64,000 nucleotides of DNA from Anoxybacterium sp963668245. GTDB lineage: Bacteria; Bacillota; Clostridia; Peptostreptococcales; Anaerovoracaceae. Below are positions 1 to 8,581 of this stretch, one piece after another. The stretch is from positions 744,001 through 808,000 of the forward strand of contig OY764195.2 of the NCBI GenBank assembly GCA_963668245.2. Direction: 5' to 3'. The notes beneath the pieces were generated by a model that saw nothing but the letters and a program-made list of their open reading frames with translations, made no database searches and was not told the DNA's origin. The position numbers were made by a program, and so were the translations under genes. Positions within the stretch are counted from its first letter, which is position 1; each line of letters starts with the position of its first letter.

Positions 1-2019
1 AAAGAATTCCAATCAGCAGCCTTTATCCCAACTGTAACGGGAGCGGCTACCGTTGGAAATACAACCACAACAGGGACAGGGGTAGGAAATACCGTGAGCT
101 TTACTGTGACCTATGCACCCACAGCGCCATTAAGCGTCAGCAGTATTGCAGTCACAACCCAGCCAACAAAGCTAAGCTATATGGAAACCTCAGACGACGT
201 GTTGGCCTTGAACGGAATGGTTGTAACGGCAACCAACAATGACGGAACCACCACCACGGCAATCTTTACAAATGGAACAGCCCCAGGCTATACAGCAAGT
301 CCTGCAAACGGAAGCACTTTGACAGTGGCAGGAAACAACGGAAATGGTGTGACCATCACCGAGACCGCAAGCGGAAGGAGTAATACCACAGCCAACTTGA
401 CTGTCGTAGCCAATAGTACAAAGGCGATTATCGGTTTTGCATTCAACGGTTTAACCCCAGCAGTAGCAGGCACCATCAATGAGACCAATCATACCATAGC
501 AATCACCGTACCGTACGGGACCAATGTTACTGCACTGGTGCCAACCATAACCACAACAGGAATCAGCGTAACTTCAGGTTCTGGAGTCGCAGCAGATTTT
601 ACAAATCCAGCAACCTATACCGTAGCGGCATCTGATAGCTCTACACAAAGCTACGCCGTTACCGTCACCATAGCAGCAAATCCATCCAGCGGTTCTGGAA
701 GTGGATCAGGCGGTTCAGGAGGCGGCTCAGGCGGATCTGGTAGCGCATCAAGTGGAACTGGAACCACAGCGGCCACAGTTGGAATAAACGGAAAATCAGA
801 AAGCTCAGGAACGATGGAAACGGTAAAAGAGGGAGAAAAGACAGTAACCACTGTAATGGTGGATGATGCCACATTGCAAGAACGATTACAAAAGGGAAGC
901 AGTAAATCCACTATTTCTATCTTGATTAGCGGAAACTCTGATGTAGGGCAAAGCGTACTCAATGGGCAGACTGTAAAAGAAATGGAGCAAAAAGAATCCA
1001 TTCTAGAAATCAAGACAACAGGAGTAACCTATAGCTTGCCAGCAGCAGATATTGACATTGATAGCGTATCAGATCAGATGGGCAAAGCTGTGGCATTAAA
1101 AGATATTAAAATCAGCGTAAAAATCGAAGAACCAACAGCAGATGATGTAAAAATCGTAGAAAACACAGCAGATAAAAACAAGTATCAGATTGTAGTAAAG
1201 CCAGTAGAGTTTGAAATCACAGCATCAAGCGGAGGTAAAACCGTAACCGTATCCAAATTCAAAGGGTATGTAGAAAGACTGGTTGTAATTCCAGAGGGAA
1301 TCGACCCAAGTAAAGTAACAACAGGAATTTTGTTAAACAGTGATGGTACGTTTTCACATGTGCCAACCGTCATCACAAAGATAGACGGAAAGTACTATGC
1401 AAAAATCAATAGCTTGACCAACAGCACCTATTCTGTCATCTACAACCCAGTAAGTTTCACCGATGTGACAAATCATTGGGCAGAAGCATCCATCAACAAC
1501 ATGGGTTCGAGACTGGTAATCAGCGGAACAGGAAACAACAACTTTGACCCGAACAGAGATATCACAAGAGCAGAATTTGCAGCGATTATGGTAAGAGCAT
1601 TGGGACTGACCCCAGATGCAGGAAAAAACACCTTTGATGATGTAGCAACAACAAGCTGGTATAGCGGTTACGTGGGAACAGCAGCATCCTACGGAATCAT
1701 CAGCGGATTTGATGCAGAAACCTTTGCACCAAATGCAAAGATAACAAGAGAACAAGCCATGACCATGGTAGCAAGAGCAATGGCAATCACAGAGCTTTTA
1801 GAAGAAAGTGGAGGAAGTGAAGCGAGCAAACTACTTGCAGGATACAGTGACACCTCAAACATATCCTCCTATGCAAAAGACAGCATTGCAGCATGCTTAA
1901 ATGCTGGAATTGTAACAGGAAAAACAGCTATAACCATTGCACCAAAGAACAATATTACAAGAGCAGAAGTCGCAGTGATTGTAGAGCGATTGCTGAAACA
2001 ATCCGATTTGATTTCATAA
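1..2019 (+). CDS. SLH-domain cell-surface protein, 5'-truncated by the window edge
   Basis: The reading frame is open from base 1, so the GTG at 94 is an internal codon and the real start lies outside the window. The visible part (672 codons) holds Ig-like repeats rich in Thr, Ala and Asn. They are followed by a DUF5018-like module (from about base 421, beginning KAIIGFAFNGL), a Gly/Ser linker (about 685-755), a globular region, and three C-terminal S-layer homology repeats (about 1456-2010) with ITRAEF, ITREQA and ITRAEV signatures. In this family SLH repeats anchor exported proteins non-covalently to secondary cell-wall polymer. The layout (Ig or other ectodomain, Gly/Ser linker, conserved region, 3 SLH) matches the protein at 17424-21359, so the two are probably paralogous surface proteins. 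The ligand or function of the ectodomain cannot be told. Confidence 0.9.
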   Translation, partial: KEFQSAAFIPTVTGAATVGNTTTTGTGVGNTVSFTVTYAPTAPLSVSSIAVTTQPTKLSYMETSDDVLALNGMVVTATNNDGTTTTAIFTNGTAPGYTASPANGSTLTVAGNNGNGVTITETASGRSNTTANLTVVANSTKAIIGFAFNGLTPAVAGTINETNHTIAITVPYGTNVTALVPTITTTGISVTSGSGVAADFTNPATYTVAASDSSTQSYAVTVTIAANPSSGSGSGSGGSGGGSGGSGSASSGTGTTAATVGINGKSESSGTMETVKEGEKTVTTVMVDDATLQERLQKGSSKSTISILISGNSDVGQSVLNGQTVKEMEQKESILEIKTTGVTYSLPAADIDIDSVSDQMGKAVALKDIKISVKIEEPTADDVKIVENTADKNKYQIVVKPVEFEITASSGGKTVTVSKFKGYVERLVVIPEGIDPSKVTTGILLNSDGTFSHVPTVITKIDGKYYAKINSLTNSTYSVIYNPVSFTDVTNHWAEASINNMGSRLVISGTGNNNFDPNRDITRAEFAAIMVRALGLTPDAGKNTFDDVATTSWYSGYVGTAASYGIISGFDAETFAPNAKITREQAMTMVARAMAITELLEESGGSEASKLLAGYSDTSNISSYAKDSIAACLNAGIVTGKTAITIAPKNNITRAEVAVIVERLLKQSDLIS

Positions 2020-2048
2020 ACGAAAAATTGAGCCATTCTATATAAAAA

Positions 2049-2139
2049 TAGACCCTTGTATGTGAATCAAAGTATTATATTTATGCCTCTTACCGGACAA
2101 TCGTAGTGGGGCCAAATATCAGCAACATACAGGGGTCTA
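2049..2139 (+). terminator. Long-armed stem-loop after the SLH gene, probable terminator
   Basis: Arms 2049-2063 and 2125-2139 are complementary over 15 positions with one G-U pair, and the second arm runs into a T-rich stretch (TTTATTATTATTTTCT). The loop is long (61 nt) and can form an inner helix (GCCTC near 2083 with GGGGC near 2108). The long loop is unusual for a simple intrinsic terminator, so a structured RNA is also possible. Confidence 0.5.
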
Positions 2140-2244
2140 TTTATTATTATTTTCTACACGGCCTCATTAATAATTGCATATAGTGGTATAAATAATAAGA
2201 AATGAAAATGTTCCAAATAGAAATGAGATGAAGCAGGTGCATGT

Positions 2245-5157
2245 ATGAAGAAGATCTCCCACAAAATATCTATAGCGATTGTTGTTTCAGTGCTTTTGTT
2301 ATCAGTACTCATTGGTTCGATTAGCACAATTTACAACGTGGGCATTGTACGCTCAAATACCGAAGCAAACCTAATGGAAGCTTCCAGCAGGCTTGCTGAG
2401 GAAATCAATCGGATCAACTATGGAATTGAAACAAAGCTGGAAGATTTGGCTATGAGCATCGCAGATGATGTGGACATGGAGCAGATGAAGAACAATCCAG
2501 ACTATCCGTCTGATTATACGGAAAAAATTATCCCTTTGGTGACAAAATACGCAGAATCAGGAAAGATTAATGTAGACTGTTATGTAAATTTTTTGCTGGA
2601 GTATTCGAAAAATGGTTATTTGATTGGACCAAATGTAATCAATTTAGAGGGGGATGGTTTTAAGAGAATCGACTTTCATACAACTGTTGAAGAGATGGAA
2701 TCCAATAAAAGCGCCCATGACTGGTACTATAAGCCAATAGAACTTCAGCATGGGTATTGGACCGATCCGTACGATGATACCATAACAAAGTTGTATATGG
2801 TTTCTTATGTAGTCCCCATCTTTGTAGATGGTGAAATTGTTGGTGTGGCAGGAATGGATATTCGTTTTAATACTTTTCAAAAGATTGTAATGAATGCAAA
2901 GGTATATGAAACGGGATATGCATCCCTATTAAATTCAAATTATAATTTTTTAGTACACCCAACACTAAGGTTTTCAGATAATCTCAGAACGGTCAATGGC
3001 GGTGAACTTAAAGAATTCGCTGACTATATCGACCAAAACAAAAATGGTGTTTTTCAGATAAAAGTGGATGGTAAAGACAAGTACGTTGGATTTTCAACCC
3101 TGCAAAATGGGGATGTCCTCATGGTATCGGTAGAATCAGAGGAAGTTTTGCAAGATGTTACAAAAATGACGCTTTTTATTTCGATTATTACGATACTGGG
3201 TGTTTTCCTTTCTATTTTGACTGCGATGTATGTGAGCAAACGGATTGCGACTCCAATTATAAGATTAAAAGAGCAAGCTGAAAAAATAACAAATGGAGAT
3301 ATAGATGTTGAAATAGAAATCATCTCCAACGATGAAATCGGAGAATTTGCAAAAGCCTTTTCTGTCATGATAAAAAAATTAAGAGGCACTTATGACGATT
3401 TAGCACAAAAGGAGGAAGAATTAAGAACTCAATACAAAGAATTGCAGGAGAATGAAGTAAGAATACGTGCTAGTGACGAGCGGTATCGACTTGCCATAGA
3501 AGGATCCAATGATGCTATTTGGGAGTGGGATCTTTTGTCAGGTGATTTTACAGCATCAAGAAGGCTTCATGAAATTACAGGACACTATTTAAACAATAAA
3601 TATCCGATGAAAGGGTTTAACCAATTTATCCATCCCAGCGACGCAGAAAGGGCAAGAAAGGATTTGTATGACCATCTGAAAAACATGACACCATTTTATA
3701 TATCAGAATATAGAATCAAAACGGTAGACGGTTCTTATATATGGGTTCTATCCAGAGGAAAAGCGTTACGAGACAAAACGGGAAGAGCAATTAAAATTGC
3801 TGGTTCTATTTCTGACATCACAGAGAAGAAGAAAGTTGAAGAGGAAATAAAATTTATGGCATTTCATGACATTTTAACTGGACTTCCCAACCGACTCATG
3901 TTTTTTGAAAGGCTCAATCATGAAATTACTGAAAAAATTCAAAGAAAAACCAAGGGCACTGTTTGTTTTATTGATTTAGACAACTTCAAAAATATCAATG
4001 ACACAATGGGGCATGAGGCAGGAGATCAACTCCTTATTCAACTTGCGGAAAAACTTAAGAGAACCTTAACCAGTGAGGATTTGCTTTCTCGCTTTGGCGG
4101 TGATGAATTTTTATTGCTTCACCCATACGATACGTTATCGGAAGAAGCACTTTCATATGCAGAGCGTATCCTAAATGCGGTCAGCGGTCATTTTGTCATT
4201 GGAGGAAAACAGATCTTTGTCACAGCAAGTATTGGCGTCGTTACATATCCAGAGGATGGAACGGATCCAGGCAGCATTCTGAAAAATGCTGATTTTGCTA
4301 TGTATAAAGCAAAAGAACTAGGGAAAAATCGAGTCGCGGTGTATGACAAAAACATGTACTCGTTACTAGAGCGAGAAACAAATATTGAAAGAATATTGAG
4401 AGGCGCAATAGAGAAGCAGGAACTGACGGTTCACTATCAACCACAGTTTGACGTAAAAAACAAAAAAATTTCTGGGTTCGAAGCATTGCTGCGTCTTCAG
4501 AGTAAAGAAATGGGGATCATCTCACCCGCAGAATTTATTCCGATTGCAGAAAAAGCAAAATGTATCAGTCAACTGACTAGATGGGTTTTGTCAAAGGCAT
4601 GCAGACAAGCTATGATGTGGAGATCTGAAGGATATCAGTTTGATAACATGAGTGTAAATATCTCGTCAGTAGATTTACAGCAACCTGATTTTGTAGAAAT
4701 TATCAAAGAGGTCATTGAAGAAACGGGACTGCCTCCTAGGATTTTAGAGCTTGAGATTACAGAGACTTCATTGATGCATTCCCTCGATAACAGCATGAAA
4801 ACCTTACAAAGATTGATGGATATCGGGATTCGCGTCGCTTTAGATGATTTCGGAACGGGGTATTCTTCTTTGAATTACTTGAGAAAAATTCCAATCTCGA
4901 CCTTGAAAATAGACAAATCGTTTATTGATAATGTAGGTTCGGATAAAAAGGTTGATTCGATTATCAACAATATTATTGGAATGGCGCATAATATTGATTT
5001 ATCAGTTGTTGCAGAAGGAGTAGAGCAGGAGCACCAGCTTTCCATCCTAAAGGAAAAAGGGTGTGATTATATGCAAGGATATTTGCTTTGTAAACCGCTG
5101 CCACCGGACGAATTAATCACAAGTTCCACTTGTTTTAGTTTCATAGATAAACTATAA
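2245..5157 (+). CDS. Membrane sensor c-di-GMP enzyme: dCache-HAMP-PAS-GGDEF-EAL
   Basis: This 970-residue protein has an N-terminal membrane helix (about 10-32), a large extracytoplasmic dCache-type sensor (about 40-300) and a second membrane helix (about 305-330). HAMP (about 330-385), PAS/PAC (about 410-540), GGDEF (about 545-705) and EAL (about 720-965) follow. The cyclase signature GGDEF is intact at residue 618. The usual allosteric RxxD site upstream reads TSED, so product inhibition may be absent. The EAL domain keeps EALLR (residue 746), the VNIS, EITE and DDFGTGYSS motifs, the catalytic Lys in LKIDKSFI, and EGVE, so both making and breaking c-di-GMP look possible. The cache domain should sense a small external ligand. 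The ligand is unknown. Confidence 0.93.
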   Translation: MKKISHKISIAIVVSVLLLSVLIGSISTIYNVGIVRSNTEANLMEASSRLAEEINRINYGIETKLEDLAMSIADDVDMEQMKNNPDYPSDYTEKIIPLVTKYAESGKINVDCYVNFLLEYSKNGYLIGPNVINLEGDGFKRIDFHTTVEEMESNKSAHDWYYKPIELQHGYWTDPYDDTITKLYMVSYVVPIFVDGEIVGVAGMDIRFNTFQKIVMNAKVYETGYASLLNSNYNFLVHPTLRFSDNLRTVNGGELKEFADYIDQNKNGVFQIKVDGKDKYVGFSTLQNGDVLMVSVESEEVLQDVTKMTLFISIITILGVFLSILTAMYVSKRIATPIIRLKEQAEKITNGDIDVEIEIISNDEIGEFAKAFSVMIKKLRGTYDDLAQKEEELRTQYKELQENEVRIRASDERYRLAIEGSNDAIWEWDLLSGDFTASRRLHEITGHYLNNKYPMKGFNQFIHPSDAERARKDLYDHLKNMTPFYISEYRIKTVDGSYIWVLSRGKALRDKTGRAIKIAGSISDITEKKKVEEEIKFMAFHDILTGLPNRLMFFERLNHEITEKIQRKTKGTVCFIDLDNFKNINDTMGHEAGDQLLIQLAEKLKRTLTSEDLLSRFGGDEFLLLHPYDTLSEEALSYAERILNAVSGHFVIGGKQIFVTASIGVVTYPEDGTDPGSILKNADFAMYKAKELGKNRVAVYDKNMYSLLERETNIERILRGAIEKQELTVHYQPQFDVKNKKISGFEALLRLQSKEMGIISPAEFIPIAEKAKCISQLTRWVLSKACRQAMMWRSEGYQFDNMSVNISSVDLQQPDFVEIIKEVIEETGLPPRILELEITETSLMHSLDNSMKTLQRLMDIGIRVALDDFGTGYSSLNYLRKIPISTLKIDKSFIDNVGSDKKVDSIINNIIGMAHNIDLSVVAEGVEQEHQLSILKEKGCDYMQGYLLCKPLPPDELITSSTCFSFIDKL

Positions 5158-5220
5158 TAAGCATGGTAGAATAACAAAAATTACCATAACAATTATCCTT
5201 TAGGAATAGACCGAGGTAAC

Positions 5221-5949
5221 ATGATAAAAATCGCAATCTGTGATGATGATAAGGACGAAGCGATCCTCATCAGCTCTCTTTTAAAAAAATTTATAGCGTC
5301 TCATTTGGTAGACTATACGATTACTTTTGCAACCTATCAAAATGGCGTAGATTTGCTTGATGCAATTGAGAAAGGCCAGTCTTTTGATGTGTTTCTTTTG
5401 GATGTTATCATGCCTCTAGTAAATGGCATTGAGGTTGCGACCGAAATAAGAATCCTCAACTCAGTCTCTAAAATAATATTTCTTACAGCTTCCCCTGAGT
5501 TTGCGGTGGATGCTTATGGTGTGGAGGCTTTTCACTATCTCTTAAAACCAATCAAAGAAGAATCTTTTTTTTCCGTATTGAATAAGGCATGTGCAGATTC
5601 ATCATCGGATGCAAAGAAACATATTATGGTCAAAAGAGGGAATTGCGTTACGAAACTTTTGTTAAACAATCTTCACTACGCTGAGGTTGTGGGACATAAC
5701 ATATATTTTTATTTAAAAACAGGGGAATTGATTCAGAGTATGGGAACAATGAGCCAACTGGAGGTATCGTTGCTAAAGGACAAGCGATTTATCAAACCCC
5801 ATCGTTCGTATATTGTAAACATGGATTATATTGAAAATCTTTCCTCTAAGGGAATCAGTATGGTGAGAGGGGCGCACATCCCCATTTCTAGAAGTCTGCA
5901 AAAAGAAATTATGCAGGTATACATATCCTATTCTTTTGATAGAGAGTAA
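5221..5949 (+). CDS. LytTR-family response regulator (AgrA-like)
   Basis: The 242-residue protein has an N-terminal receiver domain (IAICDDD acidic pocket; phospho-acceptor Asp in FLLDVIMP near residue 61; Lys in LLKPIKEE) and a C-terminal LytTR DNA-binding domain (about 140-238, with FIKPHRSYIVNMDYI). Members bind direct repeats upstream of surface, peptide-signalling or virulence-type genes. It converges on the GHKL kinase at 5960-7243 with a gap of only 10 bases, and the two are the obvious cognate pair. No agrB or agrD homologue was seen nearby, so the input is not evidently a classical autoinducing peptide. A GAGG ribosome site precedes the ATG. Confidence 0.92.
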   Translation: MIKIAICDDDKDEAILISSLLKKFIASHLVDYTITFATYQNGVDLLDAIEKGQSFDVFLLDVIMPLVNGIEVATEIRILNSVSKIIFLTASPEFAVDAYGVEAFHYLLKPIKEESFFSVLNKACADSSSDAKKHIMVKRGNCVTKLLLNNLHYAEVVGHNIYFYLKTGELIQSMGTMSQLEVSLLKDKRFIKPHRSYIVNMDYIENLSSKGISMVRGAHIPISRSLQKEIMQVYISYSFDRE

Positions 5950-5959
5950 ATAAACCTGC

Positions 5960-7243
5960 TTAAATTATAATTCTTAGTACAAAAATCCCATCGCTTGCTC
6001 CAAAAGAGCATAGACCACCGTATTTTTGAACAATGACTAAAATGCTTTTCGTTCCAAAACCATGATTTTCCTTGGTACTGACTGGAACACCATCGATAAA
6101 GTTTATCTCACCCACAAAGTTGTTTGTTACTTCAATGAGCAACTTCCCCTTTTTTGACATACAAGAAATGTTAATCCATCTAGATTGCGGTAGAGTACTG
6201 GCCATGCTGGCGTGGATTGCATTTTCTATGGCATTAGATAGCATAATACATAAGTCAATATCTTCTATGATGCAGTTTTGAGGAATGGTGCCTTGAAATT
6301 TCACAGCAATTTTTTCATTTATCGCACGTTTAATGTATGGAGATATAATAATATTTACCGTTTCATTGTTGCAGTATTTCGTTGAAATTGTCTCTTCTAT
6401 CCTGTTTTCGATTTTGGAAATATAATCAGTAGCCTTTTCCCAATCCTGATTTGCTAAGTAGCCCTGAATCAAATTGACATGATGACGAAAATCGTGTCTG
6501 AAAATTTTCATATTTTCTTCGGCTTCCCGTAATGTTTCATACCGTTCCTTTAACCCAGAGACTTGAACTGCAAGCAAATTTTGTTCATGTTCTAGCACTA
6601 GTTTTTCTCTTGTTTGCGCAAAAATTCGAAGTATCAAAATGTAGGCTACGATGGCAAGGGTCGCAATACATGCATCAACCCACAATAATGAGGCGTCTCT
6701 GACAAGAGAGATATCATATTTTCCAGTGAGAAGCGTGTACAAATTGTAGGAAAGAGGAATGATGCAAAATACTGCCCATCCGCTGTCTACATTGCGAAGC
6801 ATGTATAGAAATGAAGGCCGAATATAGCGGTAGACCACCCATGACATAGGTAGGTACATTGCAAAACAAACAAGGTTTAATACCAAAGGGCTGTACTGGA
6901 AAAAGGAAGCCACAATATGGCCGAGCAAAAGTGGGGGAGAAGACAAAAATATCACGGTCAAAAGAACAAAAATCAATCGAATTCCCCGATACTTTGAAAC
7001 AAACCAAAAGAGGATAAATAGCGGAGCATGAACAAAAATGGGATAAAAAATCATAAAGCCTTCAAAGCCTGCACTGAACCAGAAAAACCCACCGCAAAGC
7101 AAAAGAATGACCAATAAAATACCCATGAACCATTGCCCTTTTTTTCGTTCGAAATCAAAATCAAGGAGCAGATACATCAGAAATACACTATAAACGATAG
7201 TAACAATCAATTCAATCATAAGCATCACATCAAAAGGGAGCAT
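5960..7243 (-). CDS. GHKL-type sensor histidine kinase (AgrC/CitA-like)
   Basis: The protein has about six or seven hydrophobic helices in residues 1-215, a short coiled coil, and then the GHKL-kinase core. The phosphorylated-His region reads FRHDFRHHVNLIQGY (near residue 250), the N-box is SNAIENAIHA, and a glycine-rich loop (HGFGTKSI) lies near the C-terminus. This is the HPK10/AgrC architecture that usually pairs with LytTR regulators, here the convergent gene at 5221-5949. The start is uncertain. The first ATG (7243) sits in the loop of a perfect hairpin and has no properly spaced Shine-Dalgarno site. In-frame ATGs at 7225 and 7219 are alternatives. Confidence 0.88.
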   Translation of the reverse strand: MLPFDVMLMIELIVTIVYSVFLMYLLLDFDFERKKGQWFMGILLVILLLCGGFFWFSAGFEGFMIFYPIFVHAPLFILFWFVSKYRGIRLIFVLLTVIFLSSPPLLLGHIVASFFQYSPLVLNLVCFAMYLPMSWVVYRYIRPSFLYMLRNVDSGWAVFCIIPLSYNLYTLLTGKYDISLVRDASLLWVDACIATLAIVAYILILRIFAQTREKLVLEHEQNLLAVQVSGLKERYETLREAEENMKIFRHDFRHHVNLIQGYLANQDWEKATDYISKIENRIEETISTKYCNNETVNIIISPYIKRAINEKIAVKFQGTIPQNCIIEDIDLCIMLSNAIENAIHASMASTLPQSRWINISCMSKKGKLLIEVTNNFVGEINFIDGVPVSTKENHGFGTKSILVIVQKYGGLCSFGASDGIFVLRIII

Positions 7244-7254
7244 TCCCTTTTGAT
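7229..7254 (-). promoter_or_regulatory. Perfect 11-bp hairpin over the kinase start codon
   Basis: Arms 7229-7239 and 7244-7254 are fully complementary with a 4-nt loop whose minus-strand ATG is the first possible start codon of the GHKL kinase. No T-run follows in the minus direction, so it is a poor intrinsic terminator for the upstream minus-strand cluster. Translational control of the kinase, or a protein-binding palindrome, fits better. Confidence 0.5.
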
Positions 7255-7318
7255 TTTGTTTTTATAGAAAACCACAGTGAAATACTCCCTTCTACTTCTT
7301 AAGAAATATCAAATAAGT

Positions 7319-8029
7319 TTACTGTTCTGCAGGAGCAATGATTCCTGAAATCTGAAGATGTCCTTCTACATCATCTTGAGGATTGATTACAACAAGATAA
7401 GACATCCCAGCTTCATCAATTCTTGCATACGTTTCGGATTCAATTCCTGCATCGTATGGCGCAAAGCCATCAGAGGCAAGTGCTTCTCGATAAGAATTCA
7501 GAGAATCTTCTGTGACACCAGAATAGTCAACTGTCACAAGGCCATTCTCATCCTGCATTGCACTGTTTGGTGTATACCCTTGAAGTGGAGTGATTCCGTC
7601 AAGCTCAACAGGCCATTGAACAACGACTTGCTCACCACCCAATTGTGCACCATCTTCTGCAGTTCCAATCAATAGAATCATATTTACCGTAGTATCAGAT
7701 ACATTCCAACCTACCGCATAGCTCACATCACCATCAACTTTTGTATATACGTTCCCATTGACTGGTTCATAGATGAACCCTGCATCTACAAGGGTGTTTG
7801 CATACTCGTCGAGCTGTTCTTGTGATACATTTTGAAATTCCATATTCGCTTGTGTGTCGTCAACGATTTCTAAATTTTCAATTGGACTGGCTGTGAAGGC
7901 TGGAACTGCAGCATAGTCGGCAGGCCATTCTGTAGCAGCAGCTTCTTCACTGGCGCCGCCACAAGCTGTCAATGCAGCCATTACCAATATCAAAATCAAT
8001 AAAATACTAATCTTTTTGTTTGATTTCAT
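7319..8029 (-). CDS. Lipoprotein with two tandem repeat domains, function unknown
   Basis: The start is set at the ATG at 8029, because GGAGGAG lies 6-7 bases upstream. A longer frame from a TTG at 8044 would place that ribosome site inside the gene. The product (236 aa) has a lipoprotein signal peptide ending in a lipobox (ALTAC), so it should be lipid-anchored outside the membrane. The mature part looks like two tandem copies of a domain of about 100 residues. Each copy begins with Trp-Pro and carries a V(S/T)xxxLxxYxxxLxxxGF motif followed by beta strands. It is the last gene of the minus-strand LemA-DUF2207-SHOCT-C11 cluster. I do not recognise the family. Confidence 0.85.
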   Translation of the reverse strand: MKSNKKISILLILILVMAALTACGGASEEAAATEWPADYAAVPAFTASPIENLEIVDDTQANMEFQNVSQEQLDEYANTLVDAGFIYEPVNGNVYTKVDGDVSYAVGWNVSDTTVNMILLIGTAEDGAQLGGEQVVVQWPVELDGITPLQGYTPNSAMQDENGLVTVDYSGVTEDSLNSYREALASDGFAPYDAGIESETYARIDEAGMSYLVVINPQDDVEGHLQISGIIAPAEQ

Positions 8030-8058
8030 GAAAAACTCCTCCAAAGAAATGGTTTTTA

Positions 8059-8481
8059 CTACATGGATTCAAGTGCTGATTGTACGTTTCCTAATTCTAC
8101 AAGGATGTTATCAAGATTGTCATAATAAACTTGATTGTCTTCTGCAGAGCTATCACCAGCTTGGATTACAGGAGCAAGATTTGCCATCGTTGTATGAAGA
8201 GAATCCAATAGATTTGTAATATCTTCATCTGTTCCGTAAAGGCCTTTTTCGTTGGATGTAGTATAGACTACATTATACTGAGCAGCCACTTCATTATACT
8301 TTTGGGAGAGCATTTCTGTTGTGATCTCATCCGACGCTGCATCTGATGCAGGTGCAGCTGCTTCTTCTGCTGCTGCAGGTTCTGCTGTGTTGCTCGCTTC
8401 TTCTGCATCACCACCGCAACCGGTGAGGACAACGGAAGACATTAATAATAATACCAATAGTAACGACATAAATTTTTTCAT
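8059..8481 (-). CDS. Small lipoprotein, function unknown
   Basis: This 140-residue protein begins with a lipoprotein signal peptide with a lipobox-type end (VVLTGC, Cys near 22), then an Ala/Glu-rich low-complexity linker (about 25-50), then a helical domain of about 85 residues. AAGGAG sits just upstream of the ATG at 8481. It lies between the C11 peptidase gene and the repeat lipoprotein in the same orientation. The C-terminal helices resemble those of many small envelope lipoproteins, but there is no signature I can name. Confidence 0.82.
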   Translation of the reverse strand: MKKFMSLLLVLLLMSSVVLTGCGGDAEEASNTAEPAAAEEAAAPASDAASDEITTEMLSQKYNEVAAQYNVVYTTSNEKGLYGTDEDITNLLDSLHTTMANLAPVIQAGDSSAEDNQVYYDNLDNILVELGNVQSALESM

Positions 8482-8581
8482 TTTCTTTCTCCTTCTTTTT
8501 TTAAATATTTATTATTAATCATCAAATGATTAATAACCCTTCATAAATACATTGCTTTCACAACATGCTAACGTAGAATTC

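Noticed and set aside
651..1013. Minus-strand frame of 120 codons in the first SLH gene
   Set aside because: It is antisense to a well-supported SLH gene and its Pro/Leu-rich product mirrors the Gly/Ser linker.
94..2019. Start of the first SLH gene at the GTG at 94
   Set aside because: The same frame is open from base 1 with compatible composition, and no ribosome site precedes 94, so the gene is cut by the window edge.
5221..7243. Complete agr quorum-sensing locus
   Set aside because: The regulator and kinase are AgrA/AgrC-like, but no agrB membrane protease or agrD peptide frame was found on either side.
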